From JAATGA01 sp047605605 (GTDB lineage Bacteria; Pseudomonadota; Alphaproteobacteria; Rhodobacterales; Rhodobacteraceae), in contig JASGFG010000100.1 in the NCBI GenBank assembly GCA_047605605.1, positions 1 to 11,017 of the forward strand: a stretch of 11,017 nucleotides of DNA. The letters run 5' to 3'. Under the pieces are notes generated by a model that searched no databases, was not told the origin of the DNA, and was given only the letters and a program-made list of their open reading frames with translations. The position numbers and the translations under genes are program-made. Shown here piece by piece: positions 1 to 5,648 of this stretch (its first letter is position 1; each line of letters begins with the position of its first letter).

Positions 1-4
1 GGCC

Positions 5-29
5 CCGGAGGGGTTTTGCACCCCTCCGG
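5..29. repeat. Perfect 9-bp hairpin at the left edge
   Basis: Bases 5-13 (CCGGAGGGG) and 21-29 (CCCCTCCGG) are perfect reverse complements around a 7-base loop (TTTTGCA). No T-tract follows the stem on either strand, so it is not a textbook intrinsic terminator. It could still end transcription of a gene to the left of the window, or be part of a dispersed intergenic repeat. A T-rich segment, GGGTATTTTGGCC, follows at 41-53. Confidence 0.5.
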
Positions 30-97
30 ACCACCCCGCAGGGTATTTTGGCCAAGATGAAGGGGGGAGGGCGGCTTTTTGCCGGGGCGATCCCGCC

Positions 98-118
98 GGC
101 CGGGAAAAGGCGCCGGCC
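98..118. repeat. GC hairpin downstream of the ferredoxin gene
   Basis: GGCCGG (98-103) pairs with CCGGCC (113-118) across a 9-base loop. The hairpin lies 35 bases beyond the ferredoxin stop codon in the direction of that gene's transcription, so it is a candidate 3'-end structure. It lacks a clear U-tract on the minus strand, and its role as a terminator is only inferred. Confidence 0.3.
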
Positions 119-152
119 TGTTTCCCTGCCGCCTGTGTCGCGGGCCGCAGCC

Positions 153-476
153 TCAGATCTGCCGTTCCGGCATCTGCACCCGCAGGCCGTCCAGCGCGTC
201 CGTGACCTTGATCTGGCAGGTCAGGCGCGAGGTGGCAGGATCGGGATTCCAGGCGAAATCCAGCATGTCCTCTTCCATCGCATCCTTGGGCGGCAGACGG
301 TCCACCCAGGCGGGGTCGATATAGACATGGCAGGTGGAACAGGCGCAGGCGCCGCCGCAATCGGCCTCGATCCCCGGCACGCCATTGTCGCGCGCGCCTT
401 CCATGACGGTCAGGCCGTTCGCCACCTCGACCACATGCTCGGTTCCGCCGTGTTCCACATAGGTGATCTTTGCCAT
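153..476 (-). CDS. [2Fe-2S] ferredoxin, adrenodoxin/FdVI type
   Basis: A 107-residue electron-transfer protein, the usual length for bacterial adrenodoxin-like ferredoxins such as FdVI of Rhodobacter capsulatus. The cluster ligands are visible as C40-x5-C46-x2-C49 and C87, which is the spacing of the vertebrate-type family. C44 is an additional cysteine inside the loop. The acidic stretch around residues 65-73 (DAMEEDMLD) corresponds to the region that docks redox partners in this family. The start at MAKITYVEHGG was chosen because homologues begin there. A longer reading from 527 adds 17 low-complexity residues before it. A modest AGGGA element sits just upstream of the chosen ATG. The protein is cytoplasmic. 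Partners (a ferredoxin reductase, P450s or Fe-S assembly) are not encoded nearby, so the client is unknown. The gene appears monocistronic and is divergent from the lipoprotein gene. Confidence 0.93.
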   Translation of the reverse strand: MAKITYVEHGGTEHVVEVANGLTVMEGARDNGVPGIEADCGGACACSTCHVYIDPAWVDRLPPKDAMEEDMLDFAWNPDPATSRLTCQIKVTDALDGLRVQMPERQI

Positions 477-528
477 GTCCCTGCGCCTGCCTTGAATATC
501 CGTGGGTCGCGTTCTTTCCTGCGACATA

Positions 529-550
529 GGCGAAATCCGCGGGATTTGCC
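529..550. promoter_or_regulatory. Operator-like inverted repeat upstream of the ferredoxin gene
   Basis: AAATCC (533-538) and GGATTT (542-547) form a perfect 6-bp inverted repeat with a GCG spacer. GGC (529-531) and GCC (548-550) extend it, with one unpaired base (G532). It lies 53-74 bases upstream of the ferredoxin start and about 100 bases upstream of the divergent lipoprotein start, a plausible place for a transcription-factor site. I do not recognise it as a known consensus. The rest of the 171-base divergent region (477-647) contains a second GC hairpin (558-563 with 570-575) and no promoter I can call with confidence. Confidence 0.3.
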
Positions 551-647
551 AGCCCCGCCGGCCGCCCCCGGCCGGGCTTTCCGAGGAAGGCCGCAGCGTC
601 TATGGTGACGCCCAGACAACGGAATTCACCGGCAGGGCAGGCGGTTC

Positions 648-1232
648 ATGACACGATTTCCTTGGGGCGGCACGGCGGGGGCGGCCCTGGCGTTGCTGGC
701 GGCCTGCGGGCCTGCGGTGATCCCCGAAGCCCCCGTCCGCGCCGATCTGGCGGCCGAGGTGGTCCTGGCCGAACCCAAGGCCGAAACGGGTGTCTGCTGG
801 GCGCATGATACCCTGCCGGCCGTGATCGAGACGGTGACAGAGCAGGTGGTCGACCGGCCTGCCGCGACGGGCAAGGACGGCAAGGCCGTTCCCGCCAGCT
901 ATCGGACCGAAACCCATCAGAAGATGATCCGCGACCGCAGCGAGGTGTGGTTCCGCACCCCCTGTGCCCAGACGATGGATGTCGATCTTGTCGCGACCGT
1001 CCAGCGTGCGCTGAAGGCCCGGGGCTATTACCGGGGCGCGCTGACGGGGCGGATGGACAAGGCGACGCGCAGCGCCGTGCGGCGTTTCCAGGCGGCGCGG
1101 GGGCTGGACAGTTCCTTTCTGTCGCTGGCGGCGGCGCAGGATCTGGGGGTCGTGGTGACGCCGCTCGACCTGCTGGAGAGGAAAGACAAAGGCCGCCGGG
1201 CGGAACCGGCGGCCTCGTCGAACGGAGGCTGA
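648..1232 (+). CDS. Lipoprotein with a C-terminal peptidoglycan-binding domain
   Basis: A 194-residue predicted lipoprotein. The N-terminus has a short hydrophobic segment ending in the lipobox L17-A18-A19-C20. The residue after the cysteine is glycine rather than aspartate, which fits outer-membrane sorting. Residues ~113-167 read as a PG_binding_1 fold: VDLVATVQRALKARGYYRG, then GxMDKATRSAVRRFQ. This places the C-terminal half on cell-wall peptidoglycan. The middle part (C50-W51 to C106, including AVIETVTEQ and WFRTPC) is not a domain I can name. Its two cysteines could form a periplasmic disulfide. The last ~20 residues are charged and low in complexity and are encoded over a terminator hairpin that serves the convergent pot operon. 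No enzymatic motif is visible. A structural role tethering membrane to wall is inferred. The ribosome binding site is weak (GGCAGGGCAGG before the ATG). Confidence 0.85.
   Translation: MTRFPWGGTAGAALALLAACGPAVIPEAPVRADLAAEVVLAEPKAETGVCWAHDTLPAVIETVTEQVVDRPAATGKDGKAVPASYRTETHQKMIRDRSEVWFRTPCAQTMDVDLVATVQRALKARGYYRGALTGRMDKATRSAVRRFQAARGLDSSFLSLAAAQDLGVVVTPLDLLERKDKGRRAEPAASSNGG
1181..1214 (-). terminator. Intrinsic terminator of the pot operon, inside the convergent lipoprotein gene
   Basis: On the minus strand, GGCCGCCGG and CCGGCGGCC form a perfect 9-bp GC stem (1206-1214 with 1191-1199) with a 6-base loop. It is followed directly by TTTGTCTTTCC (1190 downward), a U-rich tail. It lies 22 bases past the potD stop codon. 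On the plus strand the stem has no T-tract after it, so it is directional for the pot operon. It overlaps codons ~182-189 of the lipoprotein gene. Confidence 0.75.
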
Positions 1233-1235
1233 CCC

Positions 1236-2261
1236 TTATTTCTGCAATTCGGTCCAGATCGCGGTGATATACCCCTGGGCCTTTTCGCTGCACGGCTTCA
1301 AGAAGTGGCCCTTGTCCTTGAACTCGGCCGGGACCATGATTTCGGGGGCGGTCTTCATGTCTTCGGGCATGAAGGCGTCCGAGCCGGCGATGCCGTTGGC
1401 ATATTTGGCAAAGGACGAGATCAGCGCCGCGTTTTCGGGTTCGGCGATGAAGTTCAGGAACTTGTAGGCGTTCTCGACGTTCTTGGCGTCCTTGAGCAGC
1501 GTCACCTGGTCCATCCAGACGATATAGCCCTCTTTCGGATAGCCATAATGCACGTCCGGGTTGCGGATGCGGGCGCGCATCATCGCGCCGTTCCAGTAGA
1601 CCGAGGCGGCGACATCGCCGGTCGACATCTTTTCCTCCATCCCATAGTCCATCGACATCCATTTGGGCTTGGCGGCCAGAAGGGCGTCGCGGACCTTTTT
1701 CATCACCTCGGCGTCTTCGGAACAGACCTCGCCGCCCTCATACATCGTGGCCAGCGCCATGATGTCGTTCATTTCCGGGGTGACGTTGACCTTGCCCACC
1801 AGTTCCGCGGGCGGGTCCATGAAGATCGCGCTGGTGTTCGGATCGCCCGCATAGACCTTCTTGTTCACGCCGATGCCGGTCGTGCCCCATTGCCACGGAA
1901 CCGACCATTTGCGGCCGGGGTCGTAGTCCACATCCATCCATTCCGGCGCGATGTTCTTGTGGTTCGGGATCTTGGACAGGTCCAGTTCCTGGATCAGCCC
2001 CTTGTCGCGAAAGATCTGGACGTAGTTGGCCGAGGGGACAACCAGGTCAAAGCCCGACCCGCCCGCCTCGACCTTGGCCAGGGCGGTGTCGTTGCTGTCA
2101 TAATCGGTGACGGTGACCTTGATCCCGGTTTCCTTCTCGAACTTGGTCAGCAGGTCGGGGTTGGTGTAGTTGCCCCAGTTATACAGCTGCAATTCGCCAT
2201 CCGCCGCGGCCAGCGTCGCGCTGGCCAGCAGGATGGCGGTGGCGGTCAGAAGGTTCTTCAT
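1236..2261 (-). CDS. potD: Periplasmic polyamine-binding protein of an ABC importer (PotD/PotF family)
   Basis: A 341-residue secreted solute-binding protein that captures spermidine- or putrescine-like polyamines and delivers them to the PotB/PotC permease. A signal peptide spans residues 1-20 (cleavage near LAAA-DG). The mature protein starts with the family hallmark LYNWGNY (W29, Y32). VYWNG (W223), PKEGYIVWMD (W249, D251) and a late Y287 match the aromatic and acidic residues that line the E. coli PotD pocket, from memory of that sequence. Where E. coli PotD has D168 and E171, this protein seems to have E163 and D166, a swap of acidic side chains. C180 and C324 are candidate disulfide partners. 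The start is well supported by AGGGAG eight bases upstream. The gene is last in the operon, 41 bases after potC and just before the terminator. The exact polyamine is not determined. Confidence 0.92.
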   Translation of the reverse strand: MKNLLTATAILLASATLAAADGELQLYNWGNYTNPDLLTKFEKETGIKVTVTDYDSNDTALAKVEAGGSGFDLVVPSANYVQIFRDKGLIQELDLSKIPNHKNIAPEWMDVDYDPGRKWSVPWQWGTTGIGVNKKVYAGDPNTSAIFMDPPAELVGKVNVTPEMNDIMALATMYEGGEVCSEDAEVMKKVRDALLAAKPKWMSMDYGMEEKMSTGDVAASVYWNGAMMRARIRNPDVHYGYPKEGYIVWMDQVTLLKDAKNVENAYKFLNFIAEPENAALISSFAKYANGIAGSDAFMPEDMKTAPEIMVPAEFKDKGHFLKPCSEKAQGYITAIWTELQK

Positions 2262-2302
2262 TCTTCAGGCTCCCTGTCTTGGTTGGTTCTTGTCTTGGCG
2301 CA

Positions 2303-3106
2303 TCAGTCGCGGTTGCGCGACAGAAGGAAAAAGGCCGTCAGCAGCAGCACCGTCAGCACCAGCAGCGCGGTCGAGATGGCATTGACCTCGGGGGTGACGC
2401 CGCGGCGCAACTGGCCCAGCATGTAGGTGGGCAGAGTGTCCTGCCCGCCCGACTTGACGAATTCGGTGATCACCACATCGTCCAGGCTGATGACGAAGGC
2501 CAGCATCGCCCCCGCCACGATCCCCGGCGCCATCAGGGGCAGCGTGACCCGGCGGAACGTCTGCCAGGGGCTGGCGTAAAGGTCGGCGGCCGCGGTTTCC
2601 AGCGTCAGGTCCATCCCCTCCAGCCGGGCGCGGATCGGCAGATAGGCGAAGGGGATGCAAAAGGCCGCATGGGCGATGATCAGATAGGCCAGCCCGGAAT
2701 AGCCCGTCTGCACCTTGATCCAGGCGAAAAAGATCAGCAGCGCCACCGCCGTCACGATTTCCGGCACCATCAGCGGCTGGTTGATCATCACATAGATGAA
2801 GGTCTGGCCCTTGAACGCCTTGCGCCGGGTGGTGCCAAGCGCGGCCATCGTCGCCACCGTGGTGGCGATCAGCGCCGCCGAAACCGCGATGACCAACGAC
2901 CGGACGGTCGCATCCTTGACCGCGTCGTTGTTCCAGGCCTTGACATACCAGGCAAAGGAGAACCCCTGCCATTGCGACACGTTGGCACCGGCGTTGAAGG
3001 AAAACACCACCAGCGTGAAGATCGGCAGGTAAAGCGCCACAAAGGCCAGCACGGCGATGGTGGCAAAGCCCGGGATGCGGGCAACCTCGAACGAACGATC
3101 AGCCAT
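2303..3106 (-). CDS. potC: Polyamine ABC importer permease (PotC/PotI type)
   Basis: A 267-residue inner-membrane permease, close to the usual length of PotC. Hydrophobic segments are at about residues 14-37, 68-90, 105-130, 138-160, 195-215 and 243-263, giving the six helices expected of this family. The cytoplasmic EAA-type loop that docks onto the ATPase is visible at ~170-198 (E170, then ADLYASPWQTFRRVTLP, ending in PGIVAG). The start at 3106 (MADRSFE) is preferred over an in-frame ATG at 3136. It has GAGGGCGG just upstream and overlaps the potB stop by 8 bases, which suggests translational coupling. Its partner is PotB, and the pair should form the heterodimeric channel. Confidence 0.9.
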   Translation of the reverse strand: MADRSFEVARIPGFATIAVLAFVALYLPIFTLVVFSFNAGANVSQWQGFSFAWYVKAWNNDAVKDATVRSLVIAVSAALIATTVATMAALGTTRRKAFKGQTFIYVMINQPLMVPEIVTAVALLIFFAWIKVQTGYSGLAYLIIAHAAFCIPFAYLPIRARLEGMDLTLETAAADLYASPWQTFRRVTLPLMAPGIVAGAMLAFVISLDDVVITEFVKSGGQDTLPTYMLGQLRRGVTPEVNAISTALLVLTVLLLTAFFLLSRNRD

Positions 3107-4010
3107 GTCCGCCCTCGCGGTTCGCAGCCCGGACATAGAACAGCAGGGCGATGGTGACGACGATCAGCAGCGTGATCGACAGCGCCGATCCCAGCGGCCA
3201 GTTGCGGCCCTGACCGAACTGCAGCTCGATGAAGTTGCCGATCATCATGTTCTTGCCGCCGCCAAGGACGCGCGGCGTGACATAGGCGCCCAGCGACGGC
3301 ACGAAGACCAGGATCGACCCCGCCACGATACCGGGTTTCACGATGGGCAGGATCACCCGGCGCAGCACCGCCCAGCGGGTGGCGTAAAGGTCGTATCCCG
3401 CCTCCAGCAGGCGCATGTCGAACCTGTCGATGGCGGCGTAAAGCGGCAGCACCATCAGCGGCAGATAGACATAGGCCATGCCGATCAGCACCGCGGTGTC
3501 GGTGTAAAGGATCTGCAACGGCTGGGCGATGAGGCCCAGTTTCATCAGGACGGTGTTCAACAGGCCCTGGTTGCGGATCACCTCGTTGATGGCAAAGGTG
3601 CGGATCAGCAGGTTGGTCCAGAACGGGATGGTGATCAGGAACAGCCACAGCGCCCGCGCCTTTGGCGGGCGGGTGCCGATGAACCATGCGGTGGGAAAGC
3701 CGACCAGAAAGGTGATCAGCGTCGTCAGGATCGACAGTTTCACCGACCGCCAGAAGATGGTCATATGCGCATCGGCCAGGGACAGCGTGCCGTCAAAGAT
3801 GTCGCGCGTGAACAGGATGCCGCTCCACCCGTCCCACGAGAATTTCGGTTCGACATTGCCATACTGGCCGGGGGTCAGGAAGGAATAAACCAGCACGATC
3901 AGCAGCGGCCCCACCGCCGCGATGGTCAGCACCACCAGCGCCGGCACCGACAGGAGCCAGCCGTTGCGGGCGCTTGCGGCAGTCTGGGCGGTTTCGGCCT
4001 CGCTTGCCAT
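3099..4010 (-). CDS. potB: Polyamine ABC importer permease (PotB/PotH type)
   Basis: A 303-residue inner-membrane permease. After a short polar N-terminus there are six hydrophobic segments, at about residues 18-42, 90-112, 120-140, 170-192, 228-247 and 274-294. A large periplasmic stretch lies between the first two. The EAA loop is clear at 203-230 (EAGYDLYATRWAVLRRVILP, then PGIVAG). The TRTFA-like motif typical of PotB/PotH appears as LIRTFAINEV near 135-144. The start codon lies only 3 bases after the potA stop codon, and its end overlaps potC, so the three proteins are very probably co-translated. It forms the transmembrane channel together with PotC. Confidence 0.91.
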   Translation of the reverse strand: MASEAETAQTAASARNGWLLSVPALVVLTIAAVGPLLIVLVYSFLTPGQYGNVEPKFSWDGWSGILFTRDIFDGTLSLADAHMTIFWRSVKLSILTTLITFLVGFPTAWFIGTRPPKARALWLFLITIPFWTNLLIRTFAINEVIRNQGLLNTVLMKLGLIAQPLQILYTDTAVLIGMAYVYLPLMVLPLYAAIDRFDMRLLEAGYDLYATRWAVLRRVILPIVKPGIVAGSILVFVPSLGAYVTPRVLGGGKNMMIGNFIELQFGQGRNWPLGSALSITLLIVVTIALLFYVRAANREGGHG

Positions 4011-4013
4011 GCC

Positions 4014-5084
4014 CTAGTCCTCCAGCAACTGGACCGCGCCGGGGGCAAAGCGGATGCCGACCTGCTGGCCCTCGGTCAGTGTCGCCTCGCCCGTCACGCC
4101 CGAGACGACGCAGGCCTCGACCTCGGTGCCGTCGGCAAGGCCCAGGCGATAGTTCATGTCGGTGCCGAAATAGACCGCGCCCCGGACGGTGGCGGGGATG
4201 GTCCCGGCCTCGCCCGCGGGGGCGATGTGGACATGTTCGGGGCGCACGGCCAGCGTCACCTCGCCCGTGGTCGCCCCCGCCTCGGCCACCGGCACCACGT
4301 CGCCGGTGCCCAGCCGGACGCCGCCGCCCGACACCGCCGTGCCGTCCAGAAAGTTCGTCTCGCCGATGAAGCTGGCGACAAAGCGGTTGACGGGGCGGGT
4401 GTATATCTGTCGCGGCACGCCAAGCTGCTGGATCTTGCCCGCCGACATCACGCCGATGCGGTCGGACATGGTCAGCGCCTCTTCCTGGTCATGGGTGACG
4501 AAGATGAAGGTGATGCCGGTTTCCACCTGCAACCGCTTCAGTTCCACCTGCATTTCCTTGCGCAGCTTCAGGTCCAGCGCCGACAGCGGCTCGTCCAGCA
4601 GCAGGACCTTGGGCTTGGGCGCCAAGGCGCGGGCCAGCGCCACGCGCTGCTGCTGGCCGCCGGACAACTGGCTGGTCTTGCGGGCGGCCATCGGCTCCAG
4701 CTTCACCAGCGCCAGCATCCGGTCGACCGTGGCCTTGACCTCGGCCCGCGGGCGGCCCTGCATTTCCAGCCCGAAGGCGATGTTCTGCGCCACCGTCAGA
4801 TGCGGGAACAGCGCATAGCTCTGGAACACCGTGTTCACCGGGCGGCGGTTCGGGGGCAGGGTGGTGATGTCCTGCCCGTCCAGCAGGATCTGCCCCGAGG
4901 TCGGCATCTCGAACCCGGCGATCAGGCGCAGCAGCGTGGTCTTGCCGCAGCCCGAGGGGCCAAGCAGGGTAAAGAATTCGCCCTTGTTGATCGTCACCGA
5001 TACGTCGTCCAGCGCGCGCACCACATGGTCGCCCTGTCCGAAAGCCTTGACCGCATTGCGGGCCTCGACGGCTGTTTCGCTCAC
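4014..5084 (-). CDS. potA: Polyamine ABC importer ATPase
   Basis: A 356-residue cytoplasmic ATPase that powers polyamine uptake. From the GTG start, the motifs are Walker A GPSGCGKTT (42-50), Q-loop Q88, signature LSGGQQQR (140-147), Walker B VLLLDEP (160-166, catalytic E165), D-loop SALD (168-171) and switch histidine H198. The C-terminal third (about 277-353, LAVRPEHVHI onward) is a TOBE-type regulatory domain, as in PotA and other CUT1-like importers. The reading frame stays open upstream to 5363, but that part is low-complexity and antisense to the riboswitch. I chose GTG at 5084 because AGGGAG lies exactly 9 bases upstream. ATGs at 5123 and 5135 lack a good ribosome binding site. First gene of the potABCD operon. 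Confidence 0.91.
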   Translation of the reverse strand: MSETAVEARNAVKAFGQGDHVVRALDDVSVTINKGEFFTLLGPSGCGKTTLLRLIAGFEMPTSGQILLDGQDITTLPPNRRPVNTVFQSYALFPHLTVAQNIAFGLEMQGRPRAEVKATVDRMLALVKLEPMAARKTSQLSGGQQQRVALARALAPKPKVLLLDEPLSALDLKLRKEMQVELKRLQVETGITFIFVTHDQEEALTMSDRIGVMSAGKIQQLGVPRQIYTRPVNRFVASFIGETNFLDGTAVSGGGVRLGTGDVVPVAEAGATTGEVTLAVRPEHVHIAPAGEAGTIPATVRGAVYFGTDMNYRLGLADGTEVEACVVSGVTGEATLTEGQQVGIRFAPGAVQLLED

Positions 5085-5093
5085 GCGCCCGGT

Positions 5094-5099
5094 CTCCCT
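5094..5099 (-). promoter_or_regulatory. Shine-Dalgarno of potA that decides its GTG start
   Basis: On the minus strand AGGGAG (5099 to 5094) is followed by nine bases and then GTG (5084-5082). This is near-ideal spacing and favours GTG at 5084 over the upstream ATG at 5123, which is preceded only by GCCGGCGAA. Confidence 0.6.
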
Positions 5100-5108
5100 G
5101 TTATTTTG

Positions 5109-5114
5109 ATCATA
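5109..5114 (-). promoter_or_regulatory. Possible -10 element of the pot operon promoter
   Basis: On the minus strand TATGAT (5 of 6 matches to TATAAT) ends at 5109, in one of the few A/T-rich patches of the region. Transcription from it would start near 5102, leaving a short leader that just contains the potA ribosome binding site. No convincing -35 hexamer lies 16-18 bases upstream, so this is a weak call. Confidence 0.25.
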
Positions 5115-5305
5115 TCTGGGCATTTCGCCGGCCATGATGCAACAGTTTAGTTGGTGGCGCCGGCATGAAATGGCGCGTGACCCGCCCGCTGCGGGGCAGG
5201 GTGCCCGTCTTTGCCGCAGATGGCGAACCGGCCCCTGCGCGCCCGCCTGTGGCCGCGATCGCGGCGTTTCGCCCGCCGTCCCGCCCCGAAGGATGCGGGT
5301 GGTTA

Positions 5306-5334
5306 TTGACAGTGCCGTCCGGTCCGCGCATGAC
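5306..5334 (+). promoter_or_regulatory. Promoter of the B12 operon
   Basis: A perfect TTGACA hexamer (5306-5311) is followed after 17 bases by CATGAC (5329-5334, 3 of 6 matches to the -10 consensus including its second-position A). Predicted initiation near 5341 coincides with the 5' side of the riboswitch P1 stem at 5343, which is the main support. The 150 bases to the left (about 5136-5300) show no other feature I can support. Confidence 0.6.
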
Positions 5335-5342
5335 AAACCCAC

Positions 5343-5505
5343 CTTCGGTTCCGCAAGGACCAAAAGGGAACGCGGTGCGGGGTGCCCCCCAATTCCGCGG
5401 CTGCCCCCGCAACTGTAGGCGGCGAGCTTTCTGCTGACGATGCCACTGGGAAACCGGGAAGGCCAGCGGAACGCCCTGACCCGCGAGCCAGGAGACCTGC
5501 CGAAG
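5343..5505 (+). ncRNA. Cobalamin (adenosylcobalamin-type) riboswitch aptamer
   Basis: The conserved blocks of this riboswitch occur in the right order: AAAAGGGAAC (5362-5371); GCTGCCCCCGCAACTGT (5400-5416); GCCACTGGG (5442-5450), continuing as AAACCGGGAAGGC (5451-5463); and the B12 box AGCCAGGAGACCTGCC (5486-5501). A closing P1 stem pairs CTTCGG (5343-5348) with CCGAAG (5500-5505). Total length is about 163 nt, typical of the class. In this family, binding of the coenzyme lowers expression of downstream uptake and synthesis genes. Here the downstream genes are btuB, btuF, btuC, btuD and cbiZ, a classic target set. The exact ligand preference (adenosyl- or methylcobalamin) is not resolved by eye. 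Confidence 0.96.
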
Positions 5506-5591
5506 CGATCACCCTTTCCGCCGCGCGGGGTGCGTGGAGGAGGGCGGACTTCCGCCAGAGGTGACGAACAGTCGTCGCGGGCGGGCCGAAA

Positions 5592-5640
5592 TCCCCTGCG
5601 ACGGATCGCATCGAAGGGCGGGAAACCGCACGAAAGGGGA
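5592..5640 (+). promoter_or_regulatory. Predicted riboswitch expression platform hiding the btuB ribosome binding site
   Basis: TCCCCT (5592-5597) is a perfect complement of AGGGGA (5635-5640), which contains the btuB Shine-Dalgarno sequence. Two hairpins sit between them: TGCGA-CGGA-TCGCA (5597-5610, sharing one base with the outer helix) and GCGG-GAAA-CCGC (5618-5629), the latter with a GNRA tetraloop. Together they would form a three-way junction that blocks ribosome entry. No GC hairpin with a U-tract lies between aptamer and ATG, so control at translation rather than by intrinsic termination is the better fit. The structure is read directly from the sequence, and its regulatory role is inferred. 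Confidence 0.45.
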
Positions 5641-5648
5641 CCAAGGGA

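Noticed and set aside
3057..5150. 697-codon open frame on the plus strand opposite the pot permeases and potA
   Set aside because: His/Gln/Arg/Gly-rich translation without family features. The minus strand encodes unmistakable PotA, PotB and PotC.
5085..5363. N-terminal extension of potA up to 5363
   Set aside because: The added 93 residues are Arg/Gly/Ala-rich, run antisense through the btu promoter and into the riboswitch, and lack a ribosome binding site. GTG at 5084 has an excellent one.
5165..5437. 90-codon plus-strand frame (MKWRVTRPL...) upstream of btuB
   Set aside because: It overlaps the TTGACA promoter and about half of the riboswitch aptamer. Product is Arg/Pro-rich and resembles nothing known. 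Its first 140 bases have codon-like GC bias, but this is not enough to call a gene.
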